Shown: positions 1 to 9,573 of the stretch, one piece after another
Numbering within the stretch: the stretch's first letter is position 1
Layout of the letters: each line of letters starts with the position of its first letter
Source: Agrobacterium tumefaciens
GTDB lineage: Bacteria; Pseudomonadota; Alphaproteobacteria; Rhizobiales; Rhizobiaceae
Direction of reading: 5' to 3'
Assembly: GCF_005221385.1 (NCBI RefSeq)
Contig: NZ_CP039903.1
Location: forward strand, 806,001 to 870,000
Length of the DNA: 64,000 nt
Notes under the pieces: model-generated
Told to the model about the DNA's origin: nothing
Databases searched by the model: none
What the model saw: the letters and a program-made list of their open reading frames with translations, nothing else
Position numbers and translations under genes: made by a program

Positions 1-653
1 TGCCCTCCGCCCTGCCGCCGGAAGGCAGCCTGCGCCCGGATACCTATCGCTTCACCCGTGGCACCAAGCGCGAAGAGATCATCAACCAGATGAGTGCTGC
101 GCAGGACAAGCTGATCGACATGATCTGGGAGCGGCGTGACCCCGACCTGCCGATCAAGACCGTCGAGGAATTTGTGACGCTTGCCTCGATCGTCGAGAAG
201 GAAACCGGCAAGGATGATGAGCGCGCCCACGTCGCCTCCGTTTTCTATAACCGCCTGAAGAAGGGCATGCGCCTGCAATCCGACCCGACGATCATCTATG
301 GTCTGTTCGGCGGCGACGGCAAACCGTCCGACCGGCCGATCTACCAGTCGGACCTGCAGAAGCAGACGCCGTTCAATACCTATGTGATCAAGGGCCTGCC
401 GCCGTCACCCATCGCCAATCCGGGCCGGGCGGCGCTTGAGGCGGTTGCCAATCCTTGGCGAACCGACGACCTTTATTTCGTTGCCGATGGTACGGGCGGC
501 CACGTCTTTGCCAAGACGCTGGACGAGCATAACGCCAATGTCCGCCGCTGGCGCAAGATCGAGGCGGAAAAGGCGGCAGCCGGCGCCAATCCGGATGTGG
601 CCGTGGATGGCCAGCCGGGTGGCGCAGAGGCGGAAAAACCGACCAACAACTGA
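1..653 (+). CDS. mltG: Endolytic murein transglycosylase MltG (3' part)
   Basis: The gene enters from the left edge; codons are in frame from base 3 and about 216 C-terminal residues are visible. MltG is an inner-membrane lytic transglycosylase that cuts nascent peptidoglycan glycan strands and so limits their length. The family core is present: ASIVEKET, whose Glu (codon at 195-197) matches the catalytic Glu of the family, followed by VASVFYNRL and MRLQSDPTIIYG. The membrane anchor and LysM-like part lie outside the window. The last 30 or so residues are a Gly/Ala/Glu-rich tail beyond the YceG domain, probably disordered. A hairpin terminator follows, then yicC and gmk on the same strand. 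Confidence 0.93.
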   Translation, partial: PSALPPEGSLRPDTYRFTRGTKREEIINQMSAAQDKLIDMIWERRDPDLPIKTVEEFVTLASIVEKETGKDDERAHVASVFYNRLKKGMRLQSDPTIIYGLFGGDGKPSDRPIYQSDLQKQTPFNTYVIKGLPPSPIANPGRAALEAVANPWRTDDLYFVADGTGGHVFAKTLDEHNANVRRWRKIEAEKAAAGANPDVAVDGQPGGAEAEKPTNN

Positions 654-660
654 TAATCCT

Positions 661-694
661 GACCGGGCCCTGCCAAACGCAAGGCCCGGTTTTG
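661..694 (+). terminator. Probable intrinsic terminator after mltG
   Basis: An 8-bp perfect stem (662-669 with 683-690) with a 13-base loop is followed by TTTT. It lies 8 bases after the mltG stop and before yicC, so it may separate or attenuate transcription into yicC-gmk. The U tract is short. Confidence 0.55.
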
Positions 695-720
695 TAAGGC
701 ATGACGGGGGGCTTCCAGAT

Positions 721-1608
721 ATGACATTGCAATCGATGACCGGCTTTGCGCGTAGCGAAGGAACATCCGGCCGCTACCGCTGGGCGTGGGAATTGCGCTC
801 GGTAAACGGCAAGGGGCTGGATATGCGCCTGCGCCTGCCGACCGGTCTGGAAGCGCTGGAGACGGCCCTGCGGGAAATTGCAGGCGGGCATCTTTCCCGT
901 GGCAACATCCAGGCGGGATTGACGCTGGCCATTGCGGAAAACCGGCTGGAGGCCGTCATCAATCGTGATGCTCTCGCCGCTGTTCTGGCGCTCAAACAAG
1001 AGCTTGGTGATGTCGTGGAAGACAAACCGCTGAGCTTCGATACGCTGCTGTCATTGCGCGGCCTCGTCGATTTTCGCGAGGCGGAAGATGACGCTGAGGC
1101 GCAGGCTGCGCGCAACGCCGATGTGCTGGCCGGTTTTGCTGTTGCCATTGAGAAGCTGAAGGACATGCGCGAGCGGGAAGGCGCTTCGTTGTTTGCCATC
1201 CTGTCCGGGCAGATCGACAGGATCGAGACGCTTGTGGAGCTTATTGAAAACGATCCTTCCCGCCAGCCGGAACAGATCGCGGCAAGGCTTGCCCAGCAGA
1301 TTGCCCTGATCGGCGAGGGCATGCACGGTCTGGACCGTGACCGTCTTCACGCCGAGGCGGCGCTGATCGCCACCAAGGCGGATCTGCGTGAAGAGCTGGA
1401 CCGGCTGCGCGCCCATGTGCAGGCTTCGCGCGAGCTTTTGGCAAATGGCGGGCCTGTCGGCCGCAAGCTCGATTTTCTTGCACAGGAATTTAACCGCGAG
1501 TCGAATACAATCTGTTCCAAATCGAACGCCAGTGCGGTAACCGCAGCAGGCATAGAGCTGAAAGTGGTTATCGACCAGTTCCGCGAGCAGGTCCAAAATC
1601 TGGAGTAG
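721..1608 (+). CDS. yicC: YicC family endoribonuclease-like protein
   Basis: A 295-residue protein with both family hallmarks: the N-terminal MTGFAR segment (residues 6-11) and the C-terminal DUF1732 block, including [17 protein letters not shown] and a terminal [21 protein letters not shown] end. YicC proteins are manganese-dependent endoribonucleases implicated in small-RNA turnover in E. coli; a role here is inferred from family. Length is usual. The ATG at 721 was chosen because the family sequence begins there; the open frame extends upstream into unrelated sequence. The gene sits 5 bp before gmk, the common yicC-gmk pairing, so the two are probably cotranscribed. Confidence 0.92.
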   Translation: MTLQSMTGFARSEGTSGRYRWAWELRSVNGKGLDMRLRLPTGLEALETALREIAGGHLSRGNIQAGLTLAIAENRLEAVINRDALAAVLALKQELGDVVEDKPLSFDTLLSLRGLVDFREAEDDAEAQAARNADVLAGFAVAIEKLKDMREREGASLFAILSGQIDRIETLVELIENDPSRQPEQIAARLAQQIALIGEGMHGLDRDRLHAEAALIATKADLREELDRLRAHVQASRELLANGGPVGRKLDFLAQEFNRESNTICSKSNASAVTAAGIELKVVIDQFREQVQNLE

Positions 1609-1613
1609 ACCCC

Positions 1614-2276
1614 ATGGCCCCGGTGAATGATTCTCCCGTCACGATTGCCCGCAGAGGGCTGATGCTGGTGATTTCTTCACCATCGGGCGCGGGCAAATCC
1701 ACGATTGCCCGCAACCTGCTCGAGAAGGACAAGAATATCAGCCTTTCCGTCAGCGTCACGACGCGCCCGCGCCGCCAGAGCGAGATAGAGGGCATCCACT
1801 ATCACTTCATCTCCAAGCGCGATTTCGAGCGCCTGCGCGACAACGAGGAATTGCTGGAATGGGCCGAGGTCCACGGCAATTTTTATGGCACGCCGCGTGA
1901 GCCGGTGGAAGTAGCGATGGCCGCCGGCCGCGATATGCTGTTTGACATCGACTGGCAGGGCGCCGAGCAGTTGCAGGACAAGATGAAGGCCGACGTCGTT
2001 TCGATCTTCATCCTGCCGCCGACCATGACCGAACTGCAATCACGCCTTCACCGCCGGGCAGAAGACACCGAGGAGGTCATCAAGACGCGCCTCGTCAATT
2101 CCCGCGCTGAAATAGAGCACTGGCGCGATTATGACTATGTCATCCTCAACGACGACCTGCAGGCGGCCTTCGAAGCAGTAGAGGCGATCGTAAAAGCCGA
2201 ACGCGTCCGCCGCGACCGCCGCCACGGCATGTTCGATTTCGTGCGGGCACTGCTCGAGGAAGAGCCGCAGCTCTGA
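1614..2276 (+). CDS. gmk: Guanylate kinase
   Basis: Guanylate kinase (220 residues) phosphorylates GMP to GDP with ATP, an essential step of guanine nucleotide synthesis in the cytosol. The P-loop [10 protein letters not shown] is at residues 21-30. The GMP-binding region (SVTTRPRR, then EGIHYHF) and a lid segment with [13 protein letters not shown] are present. It has a 15-residue N-terminal extension before the usual start. It follows yicC by 5 bp. Its stop is 4 bp from the stop of the convergent esterase gene, leaving no room for a terminator between them. Confidence 0.97.
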   Translation: MAPVNDSPVTIARRGLMLVISSPSGAGKSTIARNLLEKDKNISLSVSVTTRPRRQSEIEGIHYHFISKRDFERLRDNEELLEWAEVHGNFYGTPREPVEVAMAAGRDMLFDIDWQGAEQLQDKMKADVVSIFILPPTMTELQSRLHRRAEDTEEVIKTRLVNSRAEIEHWRDYDYVILNDDLQAAFEAVEAIVKAERVRRDRRHGMFDFVRALLEEEPQL

Positions 2277-2280
2277 TGAT

Positions 2281-2904
2281 TTACGCTGCGGTTCTGCGCG
2301 CCAGCCATTGACGGCACAGTCGCTCGTCCATCGCGTCCTCTGCCCATCCATGGCCCGCGTCGATCGTCTCCAGTAAGACCTCAGCAAAGGCTGAAGCCAG
2401 TTGCGCGGCCAGATGCGGAGCATCGGAGGGGTGACGCCGGTCGTCACGGGCGCCCGCAAGCAGAAGTACGGGATATCCTGCGAGATTTGGAAGAGGCTGC
2501 TCATACCTCGGAGATAACGGACGAAGCAGGATAGCGCCTTTTGACAGATAGCGGTCCTGACATATCGTTTCAGCCGCGATGATCGCACCGTTAGAATATC
2601 CGACGAGAAAGGGTCTTTGCCCCGTCTGCTGAAACACGAAGGTGACAAACCGGCATAGTCTGGAGGCGTGATGTTTCAGATCGTCAATATCGAGCTGTCT
2701 GTCAGGCTTTCTACGAAAAAACGCGAAGCCATCCTCCCAGGGAACAGCCCCTCTCGGCGCATATAAGATGCCCTTAGGAAAGGTGGCGCGGCCAAAGGAG
2801 ATGAGGTCGTCTTCCGTTCGTCCCGATCCATGCAGCAAGACAACCGCGCAGTCGGGTGTTTCGGTGGGAATGTCGAGCTTGTAGTGAAAACCGGCATTCT
2901 CCAC
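2281..2904 (-). CDS. Alpha/beta hydrolase (carboxylesterase/phospholipase type)
   Basis: A 207-residue alpha/beta hydrolase of the small carboxylesterase/dienelactone-hydrolase-like class, cytosolic with no signal peptide. The HGSG oxyanion segment is at residues 25-28. The nucleophile elbow GYSNG has Ser104. The acid is probably Asp154 or Asp155 in GARDD, and the base His185 in DAGHGW. The stretch LYAPRGAVPWEDGF is typical of MhqD-like esterases; the substrate is unknown. I chose the GTG at 2904 because GAGGG lies 8 bases upstream; an upstream GTG at 2949 in the same frame lacks a ribosome-binding site. The gene is convergent with gmk. Confidence 0.8.
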   Translation of the reverse strand: MENAGFHYKLDIPTETPDCAVVLLHGSGRTEDDLISFGRATFPKGILYAPRGAVPWEDGFAFFRRKPDRQLDIDDLKHHASRLCRFVTFVFQQTGQRPFLVGYSNGAIIAAETICQDRYLSKGAILLRPLSPRYEQPLPNLAGYPVLLLAGARDDRRHPSDAPHLAAQLASAFAEVLLETIDAGHGWAEDAMDERLCRQWLARRTAA

Positions 2905-2978
2905 GCGCTTTGTCCCTCTATTCGCAGGGGCCACGAACCTGTGTCCCACCGTTCAGAACAGTGCATCACATGGCGTAT

Positions 2979-3809
2979 TTACAGGCAATTCGCCAATGTC
3001 ACGAATTCCTCGACCGACAGCGTTTCTGCCCGCCGTGTGGGGTCAATGCCCGCCTTTTCCAGCAATGTTTCGCCGCCAAGGCTCTTCACGCTCTGCCGCA
3101 GCATCTTGCGCCGCTGACCGAAGGCGGCTTCAGTCACTTTTTCAAGCTTGGCGACATCGCAAGGCAGGGGCTTGTCCTTGGGCAGCAGGTGCACGACGGT
3201 GGATGTCACCTTCGGCGGTGGGCTGAAGGCCTGCGGCGGGACGTCGAAGGCCATTTCCGATACCGTGCGCCAGCCGGCGAGAACGCCGAGGCGGCCGTAA
3301 TGATTGTCGCCTTCTTCAGCCACGATGCGTTGGCCGACTTCCTTCTGGAACATCAGCGTCATGGAGAGCCAGAAAGGCGGCCACGCCTTCGGCAGAAGCC
3401 AGTTGACCAGCAATTGTGTGCCGACATTATAAGGCAGGTTGGCGATGATACGCACCGGTTCACCGGCGGGAATCATCGCCTCGAAATCGGTCTTGAGGGC
3501 ATCGCCCTCAATCACCTCGAGACGCCCGGGATAATGCGCTTCGATTTCCGCCAGCGCCGGCAGGCAACGGCTGTCGCGTTCGACGGCGATGACTTTCTTT
3601 GCGCCGAGCGAAAGAATGGCGCGGGTGAGGCCGCCAGGGCCAGGGCCGACCTCGATCACCGTCACGCCTTCGAGCGGCCCCGCTGTCCGGGCGATCTTCT
3701 GGGTGAGGTTGAGGTCGAACAGGAAGTTCTGCCCAAGGGATTTCTTCGCATCGAGCCCATGGCGCTGGATGACATCGCGCAGCGGTGGCAGTCCGTCTAT
3801 GGCCGCCAT
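2979..3809 (-). CDS. rsmA: 16S rRNA dimethyladenosine transferase RsmA (KsgA)
   Basis: RsmA dimethylates two adjacent adenines in the 3' helix of 16S rRNA using S-adenosylmethionine, a late check on 30S assembly. Signature parts: [11 protein letters not shown] near the N-terminus, the SAM-binding [12 protein letters not shown], and the NLPYNVGT catalytic motif. Length (276 residues) is normal. Its ATG overlaps the pdxA stop by one base, so translation is probably coupled. This surA-like-pdxA-rsmA order is the conserved proteobacterial arrangement. Confidence 0.97.
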   Translation of the reverse strand: MAAIDGLPPLRDVIQRHGLDAKKSLGQNFLFDLNLTQKIARTAGPLEGVTVIEVGPGPGGLTRAILSLGAKKVIAVERDSRCLPALAEIEAHYPGRLEVIEGDALKTDFEAMIPAGEPVRIIANLPYNVGTQLLVNWLLPKAWPPFWLSMTLMFQKEVGQRIVAEEGDNHYGRLGVLAGWRTVSEMAFDVPPQAFSPPPKVTSTVVHLLPKDKPLPCDVAKLEKVTEAAFGQRRKMLRQSVKSLGGETLLEKAGIDPTRRAETLSVEEFVTLANCL

Positions 3810-4831
3810 TATACGACGGCCCGGCTACGGGTGTAAATTTCCGCCGCCATCCTCAGCGCCGCCACAAGGCTCGCCTCATTGGCGATGCCCTGGCCGGCAA
3901 TACCAAAAGCGGTGCCATGGTCCGGCGAGGTGCGGATGAAGGGCAGGCCAAGCGTGACATTAACCGAATCGTCAAAGCCGAGCGCCTTGGCCGGAATGAG
4001 TGCCTGATCGTGATACATGCAGACTGCGACATCGTAGCGTTTGCGGGCGGCGTCATGGAACATGGTATCGGCGGGCAGGGGGCCGAAAGCATCGATCCCG
4101 TCTTTGCGTAACCGCATGGTCGCCGGATGAACCACGTCGCGGTCCTCCGTGCCAAGCGCGCCGTCCTCGCCCGCATGCGGGTTAAGCCCGGCAACCGCCA
4201 GACGCGGCGCTTCAATTCCGAATTTCTGCCGCAGATCGGCATCGATGATACGGCACGTCTCGACGATCAGTTCTTCGGTCAACGCCGCCGGCACGTCTTT
4301 GACGGGGATGTGGATCGTGACCGGAACGACGCGGACCTTGGGACCGGCAATCATCATCACCGGCATCACCTGCTCGCCCGTCAGGCGCAAAGCCAGATCA
4401 GCCAGAAATTCGGTATGACCGGGAAATCCGAAACCCGCTTCGTAGAGAACGGATTTCGCAATCGGATTGGTAACGACGGCTGCAGTCTTGCCCTCAACGG
4501 TCAGGGAAACGGCTGTTTCTATCGCCTTGATAGTCGCATGTGCTGCTCCGACATGCGGCTGGCCCGCCTGAACCTCGAACCCGACGGGAAGAGGCAGGAT
4601 GGGGAAAGCGCGGTCGAAAACGCTTATGGCATCCGCCACATCGCAGGTCTCGATATTGACCGGAATGCCGGTGAGCGCCGCCCGGCTCGCCACCACATCG
4701 GGATCACCGATAAAGATAAAGGGCGGCAGACCGTTCTCTTGGCGTCTGGCCCAGGCGGCGATGGCTATATCGGGGCCGATACCGGCTGGATCTCCCTGTG
4801 TCAGGGCAAGCGGCAGGAATGCATGTGTCAC
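3809..4831 (-). CDS. pdxA: 4-hydroxythreonine-4-phosphate dehydrogenase
   Basis: PdxA oxidises 4-phosphohydroxy-L-threonine with NAD in the DXP-dependent pathway to pyridoxal 5'-phosphate. The 340-residue sequence has the family N-terminus ([15 protein letters not shown]), the GHTEFLA segment, the [10 protein letters not shown] motif with a metal-ligand His, and [12 protein letters not shown] near the end. It lies 26 bp after the surA-like gene and overlaps rsmA by one base. Confidence 0.96.
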   Translation of the reverse strand: MTHAFLPLALTQGDPAGIGPDIAIAAWARRQENGLPPFIFIGDPDVVASRAALTGIPVNIETCDVADAISVFDRAFPILPLPVGFEVQAGQPHVGAAHATIKAIETAVSLTVEGKTAAVVTNPIAKSVLYEAGFGFPGHTEFLADLALRLTGEQVMPVMMIAGPKVRVVPVTIHIPVKDVPAALTEELIVETCRIIDADLRQKFGIEAPRLAVAGLNPHAGEDGALGTEDRDVVHPATMRLRKDGIDAFGPLPADTMFHDAARKRYDVAVCMYHDQALIPAKALGFDDSVNVTLGLPFIRTSPDHGTAFGIAGQGIANEASLVAALRMAAEIYTRSRAVV

Positions 4832-4857
4832 GGAAAGACCCGGCTTTCGTATCAGTA

Positions 4858-5805
4858 TCAGGTGTTGACGATCTGCGCCTTCTTGCGCAGCTCATCCATA
4901 TACTTCTTTTCGTTCGGGTTTTCGCCGTTCTTGGCCTTCATCAGGTCTTCGGACTTGAACACCATTTCCGCGGCATAGTCGTCCGAAACCTGACGCTGCT
5001 TGCAGATGGCCAGATATTCGACACCTTTTTCGGTCACACGCGTTCCGGTGGTGCCGCCTTCCTTGGTTTTTTCCACCAAAGCCTTCCAGTCTTCCGGGAG
5101 CTCAGGCGCGAGAATGCGGCCAAGATCCTTGATCGCCACGTCGCGCATGGTCGCAGCGAAGGTCATGGCCTGGTCGCAGCCGGGATAACGCTTGCGCGAG
5201 GCTTCAGCCTCGGACTTACGCTTGCCGGTAATGGAATTGCGCTTGGATTCCGGGATGACGAAGATGACCTGCTGCAGGAAATATTCGGTCGTGACTGGCT
5301 TGTCGCCGCGTTCCTTCAGGCGGGTAACGAGATCCTGGTTCGACATCTTGCCGCGTGCGCCATAACGGGCGTTCACAAGGCGGGGCCAGCTCATCTGCAC
5401 CGCGATGAAGGCCTTGAAATGGTCAGCGCCGACGCCCGCCTGTGACAGCACCTTCGTCAATTGCTCCGGTTTCATCTTGTTGTTGCCGGCAAAACGCGCA
5501 AAAGCGGCATCGACCTCATCAGTGCTGACCGACATTTTCACACGACCGATTTCCTCGCGTTTCAGCACCTCATCGACCAGCTGTTCGCGCGCCTTTTCGT
5601 TGAGATTGCCGGACTGACGCTGTAGCTTCAGGAAGGCGACGCGTTTGGCAATATCGTCATTGGTGATGGGTGTCTTGTTGACGACGATCTTGACCGTGGC
5701 ATCGGCGAAAGCCTGGCCGGTATAAGGCACGGCGGCCATGGGAACGGCAAATATCGCAAAGGCGAAAGCAGCGCCACGCAAAGCCGTCTTTCCGAAATTC
5801 ATCAT
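4858..5805 (-). CDS. SurA-like periplasmic chaperone / peptidyl-prolyl isomerase homologue
   Basis: An exported protein of 316 residues with a Sec signal peptide ending near the Ala-rich segment at residues 25-33. It has a SurA N-terminal chaperone-like domain ([14 protein letters not shown], then [13 protein letters not shown]). SurA helps outer-membrane proteins such as LptD fold in the periplasm. The C-terminal half resembles a parvulin fold only weakly and I could not see standard PpiC catalytic residues, so isomerase activity is doubtful. Start: two adjacent ATGs at 5805 and 5802 follow GGGAGAAGGA. A strong terminator upstream separates it from lptD, so it probably begins its own transcript with pdxA and rsmA. 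Confidence 0.82.
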   Translation of the reverse strand: MMNFGKTALRGAAFAFAIFAVPMAAVPYTGQAFADATVKIVVNKTPITNDDIAKRVAFLKLQRQSGNLNEKAREQLVDEVLKREEIGRVKMSVSTDEVDAAFARFAGNNKMKPEQLTKVLSQAGVGADHFKAFIAVQMSWPRLVNARYGARGKMSNQDLVTRLKERGDKPVTTEYFLQQVIFVIPESKRNSITGKRKSEAEASRKRYPGCDQAMTFAATMRDVAIKDLGRILAPELPEDWKALVEKTKEGGTTGTRVTEKGVEYLAICKQRQVSDDYAAEMVFKSEDLMKAKNGENPNEKKYMDELRKKAQIVNT

Positions 5806-5935
5806 GTCCTTCTCCCTTTCGTCGGGCAGGGCCTGTCTCCCTGTCCCGCCAGTCTGTTCTGCCTGACGGTGGAAATTTCGCATTCCCCGGCCTGTCAGAC
5901 CTGCATTTGCGCGTCCGCGCCGCGATTTTGCCACG

Positions 5936-5965
5936 TATATATCATCGCGATCCGCAGGACGGCAA
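5936..5965 (-). promoter_or_regulatory. Putative sigma-70 promoter for surA-like-pdxA-rsmA
   Basis: On the minus strand TTGCCG (5965-5960) is separated by 18 bases from TATATA (5941-5936), about 130 bases upstream of the surA-like start and downstream of the lptD terminator. The rest of the roughly 300-base gap from 5806 to 6103 shows nothing else apart from the terminator. Confidence 0.4.
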
Positions 5966-6063
5966 TGTGTCGGTTTGTTGAAAGAAAACCCGATAGGGGT
6001 TTATACCCGGCCGACACTGGCGTGTTGTTGCGGCGAAACCGTGACTTTTACTGGCTGAATGGC

Positions 6064-6098
6064 AAAAAGGCGGGTCACGATGCTGCGTGACCCGCCTT
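6064..6098 (-). terminator. Intrinsic terminator after lptD
   Basis: A 13-bp perfect stem (6067-6079 with 6086-6098) with a 6-base loop is followed on the minus strand by TTTTT. It begins 6 bases after the lptD stop, so the lptF-lptG-lptD transcript should end here. Confidence 0.88.
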
Positions 6099-6103
6099 TA
6101 AAC

Positions 6104-8485
6104 TCAGTAATTATTCGGCTTCCAGCCGATATCCATATCGGCCCAGTCTTCGTTTGCGGAACCGACACTGATGTCGCCGAGCGTACGGAACGCCAAGCGG
6201 GCATTGATCGACCAGTCATTGGCGGCCTGCCGAGTGGAATTGATGTTGCCCTCGTTGGAATAGCTGACCGTCAAGATCGTGCATTCGTCCTGGTAGGCAA
6301 TGCCGATACGGCGCTCGGAGGCAAATTTTCCGTTCAGATCATAATTGATCGAGCCGAATAGCGACCAGTTGTCATCCATGCGCAGCATGCCGGAAGCCTG
6401 AACGATATCCCGGTCTTCGGTGTAGCCGTATTTCGGCTGCGCCTTGACCTGCGTATAGCTGACCTTGCCGGTAAGGCGGCGATCCGAATAGCTGAGGCCC
6501 GTCTCCGACCGGTTGATGTCGAAGTTGTCCTTGTCGAGACGCAGGCTCGATGACAGCGAAAGGCCGATCGGCGCATCGAATGCCGCCATGGCAACGTAAT
6601 CCGAACGGTCGGATTCGAGGCCGGAATCAGCGCCGACATTGGCCAGATCATAGGAAGCGAAGGAATTTTCGCCCGCCAGATGGAAAGACTGGCCGACAAC
6701 GGCGCGAACGCCGTAGCCGTTGTCAAACGTGCCATTGTAGCGGAAGCCAAGATTGGCGCGTGTACCGCCCTCGATCCGGTCGAAACCGGAGAACTTGTCA
6801 CGCTCGAACAGGTTGGTCGCATCGAATACGAATGCCTGCGCATCTTCGTTTGGAAGACGGCCGGAATATTGCTCGTTCGGACGCACGAAGATCTGCGCGA
6901 TCGGTTCGATCACGTGGCTGCTGTTAAGCGCCGTGAAGAGCCAGGGATAACGCACTTCCAGACCGCCGGTGACCATGCCGCGAAACGCAGCATCGTCATG
7001 CATCATGCCCTCATAGGCATAAGATGTGCCGCCCGACGTAAAGCTCGACGGAGACATGTCCGTCCACAGCGCATCGCCGCGTGCAGCGAGGATCGGTGTG
7101 ATCTGCAGACCGCTATCCATGGTGAAGGTGCGCTTCCACTCGGCTTCGGTGGAAAGGCGCGTATAGTCACCCTCAAGTCCGTTAAAGCGCGAATATCCGC
7201 CCAGAGCGTACGCGTCCTGCTTCAGGCGGGTGATGCTCGTCAGGTTGGTGGTCAGCGAAAGCTCGCCGCCATAGATCGGATCAGGCACGAAATAACGGTA
7301 ATCGACGACCGGATGAACGATCGCCTGCTTGCGCTCTTGGGATTCGGTATCGTCCGTATTCTGAACGTTGAAATAATAACCGCGGGCGTCGAAGCTGTTT
7401 CGTGCGCTCGCGCCACTGAGGTAGATCTGGTTGGTCTGGACGTCGTTCTTGTAACCCTTCAGCCCATAGGTGCGTGAAAAGTTGTTGTCGGTCTGCACCA
7501 TCGCATCCCAGCCGAATGCCCAGCGCGGATTGATGCTGAAATCGCCCTTGCTGGCGATCATGCCGCGATTGTCGTTGAGAGCGTCGCTGGTTCCGGCCGT
7601 GAAGGTTTCGGATTTCAGCTGGCTGATGCCGGCGACGGTGACCGTGTGCATGCCGGTTTCGAAACGCTGGCGCAGTTCCGCCTGCAAGAGCAGACCCTGC
7701 GTCGTATAATAGGTCGGCGTAACCGTCACATCCGAAGTGTCGGAAAGGACCTGGAAATAGGGAACGCCGATGCCAAAACCGAGATTGTCGGTAATGCTCA
7801 TCTGTGGGAACAGGAAGCCTGATTTGCGCTTCACCGTATTGTCCGGAACCGTCAGGAACGGCACATAGGCGATCGAATGGCCAAAAAGCTGCAGACGGGC
7901 TTTTTCCAGCCGGATCGTATGGGTCTTGCCGTCCTGGACGACGCGCTCGGCCTTGACCTGCCAGAGCGGCGCCTTTTCAGGCTTTGCGGCGCAGGGCAGA
8001 CAGGCGGTATAGACGCCGTTGTTGAGGACCATCAGGTCGCCTTCGAGACGTTCGGCGCTTTCACCCGCGATGCGGGTATTATCCGGAGTCTCGACGCGCA
8101 ATGCATTGACGAAACCCTGACCGAAGTCATCGGTAACGTCCATCTCGTCGGCATAGATCTTGTTGCCGCCGGGCTCTATCAGCTCAATATTGCCATGCGC
8201 GATGACGCGGCCGGTCTGCTGATTATATTCCACTTGCTGGGCCACCATGCGGTAGCCCGAATATTTCATGCGAACCACGCCCTTCGCGATGACGCGCTGG
8301 GAGTCGCGATTATAGGTCAGTTCATTTGCTGTAAGCAGGAGTTTCGAATCGTCTTGGCTTGCCGACGCAAGCACCCCGCCCTGGCCGAAAGCGACCGGGC
8401 TTGATGCCAAATACGCGCACACAGCGGCACCCGTCAGAAGGGCCGTCCAAAGCCGCCTGATATTCCCGCGGTCAATTACCGCCAC
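6104..8485 (-). CDS. lptD: LPS-assembly outer membrane protein LptD
   Basis: LptD (793 residues) is the beta-barrel that, with lipoprotein LptE, inserts lipopolysaccharide into the outer leaflet of the outer membrane. It has a signal peptide (to about residue 35), an OstA/LptA-like beta-jellyroll domain (about 45-200) and a long C-terminal barrel domain. Cysteines in the mature protein are few: C162 and C165 in a CxxC, and C735 near the C-terminus. E. coli has four, including an adjacent pair. Start is GTG at 8485 with GGAGG just upstream; it overlaps the lptG stop by one base (TAGTG). A terminator follows. Confidence 0.95.
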   Translation of the reverse strand: MAVIDRGNIRRLWTALLTGAAVCAYLASSPVAFGQGGVLASASQDDSKLLLTANELTYNRDSQRVIAKGVVRMKYSGYRMVAQQVEYNQQTGRVIAHGNIELIEPGGNKIYADEMDVTDDFGQGFVNALRVETPDNTRIAGESAERLEGDLMVLNNGVYTACLPCAAKPEKAPLWQVKAERVVQDGKTHTIRLEKARLQLFGHSIAYVPFLTVPDNTVKRKSGFLFPQMSITDNLGFGIGVPYFQVLSDTSDVTVTPTYYTTQGLLLQAELRQRFETGMHTVTVAGISQLKSETFTAGTSDALNDNRGMIASKGDFSINPRWAFGWDAMVQTDNNFSRTYGLKGYKNDVQTNQIYLSGASARNSFDARGYYFNVQNTDDTESQERKQAIVHPVVDYRYFVPDPIYGGELSLTTNLTSITRLKQDAYALGGYSRFNGLEGDYTRLSTEAEWKRTFTMDSGLQITPILAARGDALWTDMSPSSFTSGGTSYAYEGMMHDDAAFRGMVTGGLEVRYPWLFTALNSSHVIEPIAQIFVRPNEQYSGRLPNEDAQAFVFDATNLFERDKFSGFDRIEGGTRANLGFRYNGTFDNGYGVRAVVGQSFHLAGENSFASYDLANVGADSGLESDRSDYVAMAAFDAPIGLSLSSSLRLDKDNFDINRSETGLSYSDRRLTGKVSYTQVKAQPKYGYTEDRDIVQASGMLRMDDNWSLFGSINYDLNGKFASERRIGIAYQDECTILTVSYSNEGNINSTRQAANDWSINARLAFRTLGDISVGSANEDWADMDIGWKPNNY

Positions 8486-9573
8486 TAGCCGTCCTCCTGA
8501 TGAAGCAGAATGGTTGCCCCCAAAGCCAACGCCACGACGACTGGAACCCAGACCGCGACGGTGGGAGGGACAACACCACCACTCCCGAATGCCCTTACGA
8601 GCACGGTTACTACATAAAGCACGAAGCCGGAAACGATTCCACCCAGAATCACGGAGCGCGATTGGGCGAAGCGGCTGAACTTTAATGAAACGGTCGCGGC
8701 GATCAAGGTCATCGCAACCAGAAGCAGGGGCGTCGATAGCAGGAAATGATACTGCGTCTCAAGCGCTTTTGAAGACAGTCCAAAAGACTTTGCAACTTCG
8801 ATCTTGTGAGAAAGATCAAAGAAAGCAACGGTTTCCGTCTGCGTCATGCGTTCCTGCACGAATTCCCGTCTCAGATTGGTACTGATCCGCGTGCTCTCTT
8901 GTCGAACTGGCACATGTCCGGCGCGGGTTTCCGTAACGCCGTTAAGAAGCCAGTAACCATCTTCCAATTTAGCCGACTTGGCATCCTGCCGCGAGACGAT
9001 GTTCCCGTCCTTGTCGAGGTGGATCAGAACCACATCGAGCAGCATCGTTCCGTTGTCCTCGAAGCTCTTGGCGCCGATAATCGTGTCCTGGCCGCCGCTC
9101 GCCTGACGCATCCATGGAATGATCTGCTGCTGGCGGCCGCCATTGGCTTCGTTGCGCCATCCCGCTTCCATAGCCAGCGACCGGTTCTGGCCCCATGCGG
9201 CGATGGGGTTCAGAACGACGACGGACAGAATACCGAGAAGGACCGATCCCAGGACGAAGGGAAGGATGAATTGCCAGGCGGAAACACCTGCTGCGCGCGT
9301 GACAACCAGTTCGTAACGTCGATTGAGCGAAATCAGCGTCGTCATGCCCACGAAAAGGGCGATGAATGGAACGGTCTGCTGCAGGATCAGCGGCAGCCTA
9401 AGTGCTGTCAGGCCAAGTGCGCCCGGAACCGAATAGCCCGGCACGCTGGACATGCGCCTTGCCGTCTCGCTGAAATCCGCGAGATAGATGATCGACGATA
9501 CGCCGAGCACGAACCAGACGGCCGTCATCAGATATCGTTTCAGGAAATACCGGGCGAGGGTGTTGAAAATCAT
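8485..9573 (-). CDS. lptG: LPS export ABC transporter permease LptG
   Basis: LptG (362 residues) is one of two inner-membrane permeases of the LptB2FG transporter that extracts lipopolysaccharide and pushes it across the periplasm through LptC and LptA. It has the YjgP/YjgQ layout: three N-terminal membrane segments (beginning LARYFLKRYLMTAVWF), a periplasmic jellyroll domain in the middle, and three C-terminal segments. It overlaps lptF by 4 bp and lptD by 1 bp, so the three proteins are translationally coupled. Which paralogue is F and which G is assigned by gene order and similarity. Confidence 0.93.
   Translation of the reverse strand: MIFNTLARYFLKRYLMTAVWFVLGVSSIIYLADFSETARRMSSVPGYSVPGALGLTALRLPLILQQTVPFIALFVGMTTLISLNRRYELVVTRAAGVSAWQFILPFVLGSVLLGILSVVVLNPIAAWGQNRSLAMEAGWRNEANGGRQQQIIPWMRQASGGQDTIIGAKSFEDNGTMLLDVVLIHLDKDGNIVSRQDAKSAKLEDGYWLLNGVTETRAGHVPVRQESTRISTNLRREFVQERMTQTETVAFFDLSHKIEVAKSFGLSSKALETQYHFLLSTPLLLVAMTLIAATVSLKFSRFAQSRSVILGGIVSGFVLYVVTVLVRAFGSGGVVPPTVAVWVPVVVALALGATILLHQEDG

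Noticed and set aside
2905..2949. Longer N-terminus for the esterase (GTG 2949)
   Set aside because: No ribosome-binding site there, while GAGGG lies 8 bases before GTG 2904.
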